Of a stretch of 64,000 bases of DNA, positions 48,739 to 59,229 are shown one piece after another. The translations under genes were made by a program, and so were the position numbers. Where the stretch lies: the NCBI GenBank assembly GCA_029203145.1, contig CP119309.1, positions 1,203,001 to 1,267,000 on the forward strand, in the 5' to 3' direction. The stretch comes from Candidatus Brevundimonas phytovorans (GTDB lineage Bacteria; Pseudomonadota; Alphaproteobacteria; Caulobacterales; Caulobacteraceae). How positions within the stretch are numbered: the first letter of the stretch is position 1; each line of letters starts with the position of its first letter. Below the pieces are notes generated by a model. That model ran no database searches, was not told the DNA's origin, and saw only the letters and a program-made list of their open reading frames with translations.

Positions 48739-51667
<2,929 letters not shown>

Positions 51668-51759
51668 GGGCCCGGAAACGGTAAGCGGGAACGCGGGAGA
51701 CCCCGAAAACGGTTCGGGGAGACGACGCTATATGGGGATGAATTTGGTCGAAACAGCAA

Positions 51760-51774
51760 GAACAATATGAGAAC
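51760..51774 (-). promoter_or_regulatory. SOS (LexA) box upstream of uvrA
   Basis: GAAC-AATATGA-GAAC on the plus strand (GTTC-N7-GTTC on the uvrA strand) is an exact match to the alphaproteobacterial LexA operator. It lies 93 bp before the uvrA ATG, in an unusually AT-rich spot just past the globin stop. An exact direct-repeat match upstream of a classical SOS gene is good evidence, though not tested. Confidence 0.8.
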
Positions 51775-51780
51775 TTTTGC

Positions 51781-52305
51781 TCAGTCCTCAGGCGTCCAGG
51801 CGGGTTCGGGGCGGCGGTAGCGTTCGCCAGGGCCGACGAGGACGCCGTTGGCGTTGGCGACGCCTAGTTCCAGGCTTTGGGCGATCTGGCGGGCGCGGGC
51901 GATGAAGTGGTCGGCGGCGAGGGGCGGGCAGAGGTCGCGGGCGGCGGCCTCGAAGATCGCCAGCCAGCGGTCGAAGTGGCGGGCGTCGATGGGCAGGGGA
52001 AGGTGCTTGGGCATGGGGCGCCCCTGATAGACGCCGGTGGCCAGGGCGACCGAGGACCAGAAGAGCTTCATCTGTTCCAGATGCGGCCCCCAGTCGTCGA
52101 TCCGCTCGGCGAAGATGGGGCCGATGACGTCGTCGTCGCGAACACGGGCGTAAAAGCCCTCGACCAGGGCGTCGATCAGGGCCTCGTCGATGCCGGTCTC
52201 GTCCCGGATTCGCTGGACGGCTGCGGCGCGGCGAGCGGCGGCCTCGGCGCGGTCGGGCAGGGGCTTGTCGATGCGGAAGGCGACGGTTCGGTCGGGCGCG
52301 GTCAT
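51781..52305 (-). CDS. Group III truncated hemoglobin
   Basis: 174 residues, start ATG 52305 (MTAPDRTVAFRIDKP). The globin domain (about 30-150) has IDALVEGFYARVRDDDVIGP, FAERIDDWGPHLEQMKLFW, TGVYQGRPMPKHLPLPIDAR and HFDRWLAIFEAAARDL. The pattern PMPKHLPL.I...HFDRWL is that of group III truncated globins, with the proximal heme histidine in the HFDRWL segment. Members bind O2 or NO; physiological role here unknown. It ends 7 bp from the LexA box of uvrA. Confidence 0.85.
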   Translation of the reverse strand: MTAPDRTVAFRIDKPLPDRAEAAARRAAAVQRIRDETGIDEALIDALVEGFYARVRDDDVIGPIFAERIDDWGPHLEQMKLFWSSVALATGVYQGRPMPKHLPLPIDARHFDRWLAIFEAAARDLCPPLAADHFIARARQIAQSLELGVANANGVLVGPGERYRRPEPAWTPED

Positions 52306-52430
52306 GGCCTGAAGATAGGCCTGCCGCGCTGCAATGCAAAAGCGCAGCAGGAGAATTGGGGTTGCGCTGCGAAAGATCAGGACCCATCTTTCCAATCAGC
52401 CAACGTATTTGACGAGGAGGCACGACGATC

Positions 52431-52568
52431 ATGATCAGCGCTTTGGAAATCGGTATCGCCCTTTCCGCTCCGCTGCTGGTGCTCGCCTTTGTCCTCGCTC
52501 AACCCAAGCCACAGCCCGTCCGTATCCGCGTTCGTGACGCTCAGCAGCGTCGCGGCCCGCACGCCTGA
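52431..52568 (+). CDS. Small hydrophobic ORF overlapping the ABC-F gene start
   Basis: 45 codons: an N-terminal hydrophobic helix (ALEIGIALSAPLLVLAFVLA) then a basic tail (KPQPVRIRVRDAQQRRGPHA). A strong GAGGAGG ribosome site (52414-52420) lies 10 bp upstream of its ATG. It overlaps the 5' end of the ABC-F gene in another frame, and that gene has no comparable ribosome site. It may be a leader ORF that couples translation, or a small membrane protein. I do not know a family for it. Confidence 0.5.
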   Translation: MISALEIGIALSAPLLVLAFVLAQPKPQPVRIRVRDAQQRRGPHA

Positions 52569-54126
52569 CGGACACCCCCTCTTCGATAATCTGAGCCTCG
52601 CCTTCGGGCGCGAGCGCACGGCCGTCGTGGGCCGCAACGGCGTGGGCAAGACCACGTTGCTGCGCCTTGTCGCCGGTCTGGCCGAACCCGCAGAGGGGAC
52701 GGTCTCGCGCGCCGGAACGGTGGGCTGGCTGGCGCAGACCTATGAGCCTGCGCCCGGCGAGACCGTGGCGGAGACCCTGGGCGCGGCGGAGCCTCTAGCT
52801 GTGCTGGCGCGGGTGCTGGCGGGCGAGGGCTCGGTCGAGGACATGGCCGAGGCGGACTGGACGCTGGAGGCGCGGCTGGACGAGGCCTTGTCGCAGGTCG
52901 GCTTGGCCGGGCTGGCGCTGGATCGCCTCACGGCCAGCCTGGGCGGGGGCGAGCAGACGCGGCTGCGGCTGGCGGGCCTGATGCTGGCGGCGCCGGACCT
53001 GATCGTGCTGGACGAGCCGACCAACCATCTCGACGCCGAGGCGAGGGCTTTGGTGGCCGAGGTGGTGGGGCGCTGGCCGGGCGGGGTGCTGACCGTCAGT
53101 CACGACCGGGGTTTGCTGCGGCGGATGGATCGGATCGTGGAGCTTTCGAGCCTGGGCGCGCGCGTCTATGGCGGCGGTTGGGACCTCTATGTCGAGCGGC
53201 GCGAGGCGGAGCGGGCTGCGGCGGAACGCGATCTGGACAGCGCTGAGCGTGAGGTCGGACGGGCGGCGCGCGAGGCGCAGACGGCGCTGGAGAAGAAGGC
53301 CAAGCGCGACAAGGCGGGCCGGGCGCATCGGGCGGGGACGTCCGATCCCAAGATCATGCTCGACGCCAAGGCGCAGCGGGCCGAGGAATCTGGGGCGCGG
53401 GAAGGGCGGCTGGCGGAGCGTCGGCGCGCCGAGGTCGAGGCGCGCTTGACGGAGGCGCGCGAGCGGGTCGAGCAGGCGCGGCTGCTGTCCGTGCCCATGC
53501 CTTCAACGGGGCTGGCGGCGGGGAAGACCGTGCTGGGGCTGGACGGTGTGGCGTGGCGCAGTCCCGAGGGGCGGCTGATCGTCGGGCCTGTGACGCTGCG
53601 CCTGACCGGGTCGGAGCGGGTGGCGATCACCGGGCCGAACGGGGCGGGCAAGACCACGCTGCTGAAGCTGATCGCGGGCGAACTGGAGCCGACGGCCGGG
53701 CGGATCGAACGGCCTGTGGCGGCGGCGCTGCTGGATCAGACGGCGGCGATCCTGAAACCGGACGAGACCCTGATCGAGGCCTGGCGGCGGCTGAACCCGG
53801 AAGGGACGCCGAACGAGGCCCATGCGGCTCTGGCGCGGTTCCTGTTCCGCAATACGGCGGCCCATCGGACGGTGGGGACGCTGTCAGGCGGCGAGCGGCT
53901 GAGGGCGGCGCTGGCCTGTGTGATGACGGGGGCGAAGCCGCCACAGCTGCTGATTCTGGACGAGCCGACCAACCATCTGGATCTGGATTCCATCGCGGCC
54001 ATCGAGGCGGCGCTGGCGGCCTATGACGGGGCGCTGGTGGTGGTCAGTCATGATCGGGACTTTCTGGACCATGTGGGGGTGGAGCGGGAGGTTCGGCTGG
54101 AGCGGGCGGATTGCACGGTACGGTGA
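52489..54126 (+). CDS. ABC-F family ATPase (Uup/EttA-like, ribosome-associated)
   Basis: 545 residues, two ABC domains and no membrane domain. Walker A VVGRNGVGKTTLLRL and ITGPNGAGKTTLLKL, signatures LGGGEQTRLRLAGLML and LSGGERLRAALACVM, Walker B LIVLDEPTNHLD and LLILDEPTNHLD. A charged helical linker (about 230-330: ERAAAERDLDSAEREVGRAA) corresponds to the ribosome P-site tRNA interaction motif. ABC-F proteins act on the ribosomal E site in translation or antibiotic protection. Start is uncertain: TTG 52489 or GTG 52534, both inside the upstream mini-ORF. The first signature has GGGE for SGGE. Confidence 0.87.
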   Translation: MSSLNPSHSPSVSAFVTLSSVAARTPDGHPLFDNLSLAFGRERTAVVGRNGVGKTTLLRLVAGLAEPAEGTVSRAGTVGWLAQTYEPAPGETVAETLGAAEPLAVLARVLAGEGSVEDMAEADWTLEARLDEALSQVGLAGLALDRLTASLGGGEQTRLRLAGLMLAAPDLIVLDEPTNHLDAEARALVAEVVGRWPGGVLTVSHDRGLLRRMDRIVELSSLGARVYGGGWDLYVERREAERAAAERDLDSAEREVGRAAREAQTALEKKAKRDKAGRAHRAGTSDPKIMLDAKAQRAEESGAREGRLAERRRAEVEARLTEARERVEQARLLSVPMPSTGLAAGKTVLGLDGVAWRSPEGRLIVGPVTLRLTGSERVAITGPNGAGKTTLLKLIAGELEPTAGRIERPVAAALLDQTAAILKPDETLIEAWRRLNPEGTPNEAHAALARFLFRNTAAHRTVGTLSGGERLRAALACVMTGAKPPQLLILDEPTNHLDLDSIAAIEAALAAYDGALVVVSHDRDFLDHVGVEREVRLERADCTVR

Positions 54127-54170
54127 AAAAAACAGTGCAATTGGTGCAATGGGCGGGGTGGCGTTTCTGC

Positions 54171-54297
54171 CCTTCTTCCGATGGGAGAAGGCGGCCCGAG
54201 CAGCGGCTGACGCCGACCGCGAGGTTGAACCCTCACCCTTTTGCCTGTCCCGATCGCTACGCTCTGGGAGGCTCAAGCCCTCTTCCAGCGGGACAGG
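54171..54297. repeat. Partial REP-like unit and inverted repeat in the gap after the ABC-F gene
   Basis: CCTTCTTCCGATGGGAGAAG (54171-54190) followed by GCGGCC and, at 54230-54239, CCCTCACCC recalls one diverged unit of the REP-like family seen at 7917 and 32862. A separate pair CCTGTCC (54244-54250) and GGACAGG (54291-54297) forms a hairpin enclosing about 40 bp. The rest of 54127-54419 contains no supported gene. Confidence 0.45.
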
Positions 54298-54419
54298 GAA
54301 GGAAGATCGACGTGTCAAAGACCGTCGCTAATATGGCTCAGGCCGTGACCAGGGCGAGCGAAAGGAGGCGAGTTGTTCGCAATCCCTGAAAATCCTTGGG
54401 ATTGGGGCGTCGAACTAGG

Positions 54420-56009
54420 TCAGCCCCAGGCCTCAATCACGCCCTGACGGCGGGCGCGCTGGGCGACGGGGCCGGTCGTGACGGGCTCGGGCTCCGCGCG
54501 GCCGAACAGCCAGCCCTGGCCGTGGTTGACGCCGAGCGTCTGAAGGGCCTGGGCGGCCTCCTCGGTTTCGATCATCTCGGCGATGGTGGTCAGGTTCAGG
54601 GAGCCGCACAGCCCAACCAGGTGGCCGATCATCGTGCGGGCGCGAGCGTCGCCTTCGATGCCGCGCACCAAGGAACCATCGATCTTGATCGCATCCACCG
54701 AGAGGCCGTGCAGGTAGTCAAAGGCGGCGGCCCCCGCGCCGAAGTCGTCGATGCAGACCTTGATCCCGGCGTCGCGCAGGGCGCTGAGGCGGCGGTTGGC
54801 GGCGCCGATGTCGGCCAGGGCGGCGGTTTCGGTGACTTCGACGATCAGGCGGCGTCGGTTGTCGGGTTCCGACGCCGTCATCCGCAGCAGGGCCGCGACA
54901 TAGGCGTCGTTGGCCAGGGAGGCGCCGGAGACGTTGATGGCGATCTTGAGCAGACCCGATCCCGGCTGACGCAGCCGATGGACGATCTTTTCTGCGACGG
55001 CCAGATCGAAGCTCTCGATCAGGGCCAGTTCCTCGGCCATGCGGATGGCGGAGGCGGGGCCGCCGGACTGGCCGAAGCGGGCCAGGGCTTCGAAATGGTG
55101 GACCGCCCGCGTCTTCAGATCGACGATGGGCTGATAGAAGAGGGCGAACTCCTTGTCGCGGACGATGCCGCGGAAGCGGTCGGCGTCCTTGAGTGTGCGC
55201 GACAGGGAGTCGGCGAAGCTGAGTTCGGGCTGGGCGCTGTTGTCCTTGAGACAGCCCTCGATGGCGAAGCGCATGGCGCGCAGGGCGCACAGGGCGTCGG
55301 AGCCGACGGCGACCTCGCTGGCGCGGGAGGTCAGGGTCAGGCCTTCGGCCAGGCCGGCCTCGCGCACCTCGGCTTCGAGATCGCGGCCGTCGTCCGCCGT
55401 CTTGATCAGGGCGTAGCGATTGGTCGTCAACTGGCCGGCGCTGGCCCCGTCGTGCGCGGCCAGTTGCAGGCGGGCCCCGATGCGGGCGGCGACGCGTTCA
55501 TTGGCGGCGTGATTGGCGGCGCTGAGACCCTGGACCTCGATAAAGGCCATGGCCAGGCGTTGCAGGGCGGCCTCGGTCTTGCCGCTGAGGCCGTCGCGGG
55601 CGAGCGCCATGAAGCCGTCGGCGTCCGCCAGGCCCGAAGCGGCGACCTGAGCCGACAGCGCGAACGGCGGACCTTCATAGACCAAGGCGCAGGATACGGC
55701 GGGCGCGAGTTCCGGCAGGACGAAGGCGCGGAAGACGGCGCGGCGCACCCGGCCGTCGCCACAGTCGGCAAGAACCGCCAGGGGCTCGCTGCGGCCGCCG
55801 GCGATCAGGGTCTGCAAGGCTTCCATGACGGCGGGGCGGCTGGACGAAGCCAGCAGGGCGATGAGCGGGCGTCCGATCCAGCTGGCGGACGTCTGTCCCG
55901 CCACCGGCCCGGCGCCCAGAGCGAAGGTGATCTGAGCCTTGTCGTCCACCTCGATCAAGGCGTCGGCGGCGGCGAAGGCCAGACCAAGGAGGCGGGATTT
56001 GAGGCTCAT
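54420..56009 (-). CDS. EAL-domain protein with degenerate GGDEF and PAS-like N-terminus
   Basis: 529 residues, cytoplasmic. N-terminal PAS-like region (about 10-115). Residues about 130-270 look like a GGDEF fold whose signature is replaced by TTNRY (195-199). The EAL domain (about 275-510) has the catalytic Glu307 in HHFEALARF, INVSGASL, IVEVTETAAL, CIDDFGAGAAAF, IKIDGSLV and TIAEMIETEEAAQ. EAL metal-ligand residues appear intact, so c-di-GMP hydrolysis is plausible. It lies next to flagellar genes on the same strand, 54 bp downstream of flbY, suggesting a motility role. Confidence 0.85.
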   Translation of the reverse strand: MSLKSRLLGLAFAAADALIEVDDKAQITFALGAGPVAGQTSASWIGRPLIALLASSSRPAVMEALQTLIAGGRSEPLAVLADCGDGRVRRAVFRAFVLPELAPAVSCALVYEGPPFALSAQVAASGLADADGFMALARDGLSGKTEAALQRLAMAFIEVQGLSAANHAANERVAARIGARLQLAAHDGASAGQLTTNRYALIKTADDGRDLEAEVREAGLAEGLTLTSRASEVAVGSDALCALRAMRFAIEGCLKDNSAQPELSFADSLSRTLKDADRFRGIVRDKEFALFYQPIVDLKTRAVHHFEALARFGQSGGPASAIRMAEELALIESFDLAVAEKIVHRLRQPGSGLLKIAINVSGASLANDAYVAALLRMTASEPDNRRRLIVEVTETAALADIGAANRRLSALRDAGIKVCIDDFGAGAAAFDYLHGLSVDAIKIDGSLVRGIEGDARARTMIGHLVGLCGSLNLTTIAEMIETEEAAQALQTLGVNHGQGWLFGRAEPEPVTTGPVAQRARRQGVIEAWG

Positions 56010-56063
56010 GCCCCAATCATGCGGCGCCTGCGGTTAAGAAAACGCGGATTTGGCGCGCTCGGA

Positions 56064-56504
56064 TCAGGCTTTTCGATTCAGGGCCACAGCCCGTCCATCG
56101 CCCTCGGTCGCGCGGCCAGAAGCGCCGTAGCCGACGCCTTGAGCACGGGCGCCCGCGACCTCGGCGGCGATGGTGCGGACCAGCCCTTCAGACACCTGTC
56201 GCGCGGCGTCGACCGTTGAGGCGTGGTCCGCCAGAACGGCCTCGAAATCCTGGGTCGCGGCGATCAGGGCGTCGCGAACCTCGGCAGGAATGACCGTCAG
56301 GAAGGCCGGAGCGGCCTTGGCCTGAGCCGATTCACGGCGATAGAGGTTGGCCAGTTCCTGGGTCTCGGCCATGCCTGCGGCGACATCCTGGGCGCGATGA
56401 GCGCGAAAGGCGGCGCTTTCGGCGGCGAGGCGCTCGGTCAGGGCCTGGGTCAGATTGGTCAGCTGGCGGGCGCGCAGGGTGGAGGTTTCGACGTCGGCGG
56501 TCAC
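56064..56504 (-). CDS. flbY: FlgN-like flagellar protein (FlbY type)
   Basis: 146 residues, mostly helical, beginning MTADVETSTLRARQLTNLTQ and ending in a Gly-rich tail. Helical segments LTERLAAESAAFRAHRAQD and AAMAETQELANLYRRES-like (GMAETQELANLYRRES) fit FlgN-type export chaperones. In caulobacters a gene of this size called flbY follows the flgI-cheL genes. The start overlaps the cheL stop by 4 bp. Identification rests mainly on gene order, so moderate. Confidence 0.6.
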   Translation of the reverse strand: MTADVETSTLRARQLTNLTQALTERLAAESAAFRAHRAQDVAAGMAETQELANLYRRESAQAKAAPAFLTVIPAEVRDALIAATQDFEAVLADHASTVDAARQVSEGLVRTIAAEVAGARAQGVGYGASGRATEGDGRAVALNRKA

Positions 56505-56800
56505 GCGGGCTGTTCCTGCATCTTGAGCATTTCTGACATGACTGTGTCGGACAGGCCGATGCCGCCGGTCTTGACGGCCTGCTTGGCCATGGCGTCGATC
56601 AGGAAGCTGCGCCAGGTCGATTCAGCCTCGCCGCCGCCGAACTGGCCGTCGGTCTCCAGGCCCTCGAACATGGGCTTGAGCATCTGCGACAGGAAGCTGG
56701 CCTCGAAGGCCTGGGCGGTTTCGCGCATCTGTTCGGGCGACTGGCCGCGCGGGGCGGTCGGGTTGGCGAGGAAGCCTGTGGCGACGGGCAGGGCGTCCAT
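56501..56800 (-). CDS. cheL: Rod-binding protein (FlgJ N-terminal type, CheL)
   Basis: 99 residues, just the FlgJ rod-binding domain and no muramidase domain. Seen: MRETAQAFEASFLSQMLKPM, FEGLETDGQFGGGEAESTW and FLIDAMAKQAVKTGGIGLSD. It caps or helps assemble the flagellar rod. Caulobacter names this gene cheL. It overlaps flgI by one base (stop/start) and flbY by 4 bp in a tightly packed operon. Confidence 0.88.
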   Translation of the reverse strand: MDALPVATGFLANPTAPRGQSPEQMRETAQAFEASFLSQMLKPMFEGLETDGQFGGGEAESTWRSFLIDAMAKQAVKTGGIGLSDTVMSEMLKMQEQPA

Positions 56801-57918
56801 TACATCACCTCGATGTCGGCTTGCAGGGCGCCCGCGGCCTTGATGGCCTGCAGGATGCTGATCATGTCGCGCGGGCTGACGCCCAGGGCGTTCAGACCGT
56901 TGACCAGGGTCGAGAGCGAGGTCCCGCCGTTGACGATCCGCATCTGGCGGCCGGTCTCTTCTTCGACCGAGACATTGGATTGCGGCACGACGACTGTCTG
57001 GCCCCCGCGGCTGAAGGGCTCGGGCTGGCTGACCATTGGGTTCTCCTGAACCGAGACGGTCAGGTTGCCCTGGGCGATGGCCACGGTGGAGATGCGCACA
57101 GCGTCGCCCATGACGATGACGCCGTTGACCTCGTCGATGATGACCTTGGCGGGGGTATCGACCCGGACCGGCAGGTTCTCGACGCGGCTGACGAAGCCGG
57201 CCATGCCCATGGTCTGGGGCGCGCGGATGGCGACGACCGTGCCGTTCTCGGCGAAGGCGCTCTCGGGATAGGACTGGTTGATGGCGGCGGCGACGCGTTG
57301 GGCCGTGGTGAAGTCAGGGTTGCGCAGGGTCAGGCGCACGATGGGCATGGCCGACAGATCGAAGCCGGTCTCGCGCTCGACCACGCCGCCCGAGGCGATG
57401 CGGCCCGCCGTCGGCACGCCGCGCGTGACCGAAGAACCCGAGCCGCCCGAGGCCGAGACGGCGCCGGTCTGAACCGAACCTTGCGCCACCGCGTAGATCT
57501 CGCCGTCGGCGCCTTGCAGGGCCGTGACCAGCAGGGTGCCGCCCAGCAGGCTCTTGGCGTCGCCCATGGCCGAGACGGCGACGTCCAGGCGCGAGCCCGG
57601 CGTGGCGAAGGGCGGCAGGTCGGCGGTGATCATGACCGCCGCGACATTCTTGGTGTTCAGGTTGGCGCCGCGGATATTGACGCCCTGGCGCTCCATCATC
57701 CCTTCCAGCGACTGGCGGGTGAAGGGCGAGTTGCGCAAGGAATCGCCGGTGCCGTTGAGGCCGACCACCAGGCCGTAGCCGACCAGTTGGTTGGTGCGGA
57801 CGCCCTCGATGGAGACGATGTCCTTGATGCGCGACTGGGCCTCGGCCGCATTCGGCGCCGCCGCCAGAATCAGGGCGGCGGAAGCGGAGGCGATGAGGGC
57901 GGTGAGCAACTTCTGCAT
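56800..57918 (-). CDS. flgI: Flagellar P-ring protein FlgI
   Basis: 372 residues. Sec signal peptide (1-27: LIASASAALILAAAPNAAEA) then SRIKDIVSIEGVRTNQLVGY, VVGLNGTGDSLRNSPFTRQS, VAAVMITADLPPFATPGSRL, DVAVSAMGDAKSLLGGTLLV, and C-terminal LSTLVNGLNALGVSPRDMIS. FlgI forms the periplasmic P ring around the rod. It heads the flgI-cheL-flbY operon and is preceded by a sigma-54-type promoter. Confidence 0.97.
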   Translation of the reverse strand: MQKLLTALIASASAALILAAAPNAAEAQSRIKDIVSIEGVRTNQLVGYGLVVGLNGTGDSLRNSPFTRQSLEGMMERQGVNIRGANLNTKNVAAVMITADLPPFATPGSRLDVAVSAMGDAKSLLGGTLLVTALQGADGEIYAVAQGSVQTGAVSASGGSGSSVTRGVPTAGRIASGGVVERETGFDLSAMPIVRLTLRNPDFTTAQRVAAAINQSYPESAFAENGTVVAIRAPQTMGMAGFVSRVENLPVRVDTPAKVIIDEVNGVIVMGDAVRISTVAIAQGNLTVSVQENPMVSQPEPFSRGGQTVVVPQSNVSVEEETGRQMRIVNGGTSLSTLVNGLNALGVSPRDMISILQAIKAAGALQADIEVM

Positions 57919-57955
57919 ACGACAGACGTCCTGTTGAGGCGTTCGTGATTCACCA

Positions 57956-57971
57956 TGCGAAGTTCGTGCCG
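57956..57971 (-). promoter_or_regulatory. Sigma-54-type promoter for flgI
   Basis: On the minus strand CGGCACGAACTTCGCA places GG and GC exactly 10 bp apart, the invariant -24/-12 spacing, within a good match to YGGCACG-N4-TTGC. Transcription would begin near 57946, leaving a leader of about 28 bases before the flgI ATG. Middle and late caulobacterial flagellar operons are sigma-54 dependent. Confidence 0.7.
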
Positions 57972-58021
57972 TCGAAAATCCTGTGGAATTTCAGTGTGCG
58001 GCCTGAGGCAGGTTGGGGTTT

Positions 58022-58041
58022 GGCGGCAGATTCTGCCGGGG
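58022..58041. promoter_or_regulatory. FlbD-type (ftr) enhancer-like site between flgI and fliX
   Basis: GGCGGCAGATTCTGCCGGGG contains the perfect 13-bp palindrome GGCAGATTCTGCC. On the flgI strand CCCCGGCAGAATCTGCCGCC resembles the ftr elements bound by the sigma-54 activator FlbD. It sits about 60-80 bp upstream of the -24/-12 element, a normal enhancer distance. TTAACCA (58044-58050) beside it resembles a CtrA half-site, weakly supported. Confidence 0.55.
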
Positions 58042-58099
58042 CGTTAACCAAGCGGTGACGGTCGTGACCGATGGTCCTGACTGATCGGGAGCATTGATC

Positions 58100-58525
58100 A
58101 TGAAGGTCACGGGCCCCTCGGGCGCATCATCATCGCAAGGTTCGCGGCCTGCCAGGGCTGCGGGCGGCTTCAGCCTGCCGGCTAGCGGCGGGGCGTCCGG
58201 ACCTGCATCGGCGTCGGCGACCTCGTCGGCGTCCAGCGTGGCGGGGGTCTCCGCCCTGATGGCTCTGCAAGGGGTCGAGGACGCCACGGAGCGTCGCCGC
58301 CGGGCGATTCGGCGCGGCGGCGGGCTGCTGGACCGGCTGGACGAGCTGAAACTGGCCATGCTGAGCGGCCAGGACGGGGCGCCGGCGCTGGAACGGCTGG
58401 CGCGTAGCCTGCGCGAGGAACGGCCGGATGACGCCGATCCGGGCCTGAAAGGCGTGCTGGATCAGATTGATCTGCGCGCCGCCGTGGAAATGGCCAAGGC
58501 CGAAGCGGCTCGGGCGCGCGCCTAG
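58100..58525 (+). CDS. fliX: Flagellar assembly regulator FliX
   Basis: 141 residues. FliX is the caulobacterial trans-acting factor that couples basal-body assembly to FlbD activity. The protein has a Ser/Gly/Ala-rich N-terminal third and a conserved helical part: ALMALQGVEDATERRRRAIR, RGGGLLDRLDELKLAML and DPGLKGVLDQIDLRAAVEMA. Divergence from flgI is the known Caulobacter arrangement. ATG 58100 (MKVTGPSG) is preferred over TTG 58094. Confidence 0.9.
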   Translation: MKVTGPSGASSSQGSRPARAAGGFSLPASGGASGPASASATSSASSVAGVSALMALQGVEDATERRRRAIRRGGGLLDRLDELKLAMLSGQDGAPALERLARSLREERPDDADPGLKGVLDQIDLRAAVEMAKAEAARARA

Positions 58526-58695
58526 AAGTCGCGGAAAGCCCACCGAAATCTGCGGTTCTGGACGGCAAGTGAGGGCAATTTGCCACAGTCGCGCCGCGTT
58601 AATGCAGCTTAACAAGAACACGGACTCGCGAACGCCATTGCCGCGACTCTCGACCTTGCCTATACGGCCATTGCGCCGCAGGGGGGCGCAGATAG

Positions 58696-59145
58696 ATGAG
58701 CGTGAGTGCGATGAACGCATTAGCGTCTGTGATCGAGGGGGATACGGTCGTGTACCGTCCTACCGACGACGAGCCGTTTATGAACGAGCGGCAGTTGGCC
58801 TATTTCAAGGCCAAGCTTCTGGCGTGGAAGGAAGACATCCTTCGCGAATCCAAAGGCACCGTGGTCAATCTGAAAGCCGAGACCGAGAACCATCCGGACA
58901 TCGTGGACCGGGCCTCGTCGGAATCCGACCGAGCGCTTGAGCTGCGGACCCGCGACCGGCAACGCAAGCTGATCTCCAAGATCGAGGATGCGCTGCGCCG
59001 GATCGAGGATGGTTCCTACGGCTATTGCGAGGATACGGGCGAACCGATCGGCCTGGGCAGATTGGAAGCGCGGCCGACGGCGACGCTGTCGGTCGAAGCC
59101 CAGGAGCGGCATGAACGCCGCGAACGGGTTCATCGCGACGACTGA
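58696..59145 (+). CDS. dksA: DksA-family transcription factor, three of four zinc cysteines missing
   Basis: 149 residues. It binds the RNA polymerase secondary channel with ppGpp. Coiled coil with LAYFKAKLLAWKEDILRES, DIVDRASSESDRALELRTRD and tip region, then the globular YGYCEDTGEPIGLGRLEARP and TLSVEAQERHERRERVH. The usual C4 zinc site (CxxC...CxxC) retains only the first Cys; Thr, Ser and Ala replace the others, as in several alphaproteobacterial DksA proteins. GTTAA-N6-TTAAC (58598-58613) lies in its upstream region. Start may be 58696 or the internal ATG at 58711. Confidence 0.9.
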   Translation: MSVSAMNALASVIEGDTVVYRPTDDEPFMNERQLAYFKAKLLAWKEDILRESKGTVVNLKAETENHPDIVDRASSESDRALELRTRDRQRKLISKIEDALRRIEDGSYGYCEDTGEPIGLGRLEARPTATLSVEAQERHERRERVHRDD

Positions 59146-59229
59146 TCTGAACTGATTGGGCGGATCGACTTGACTTGAGCGGACGGCGGCGCGACCAAGC
59201 CGCCTTCCTATCGAGGTCGTTGATCCCCC

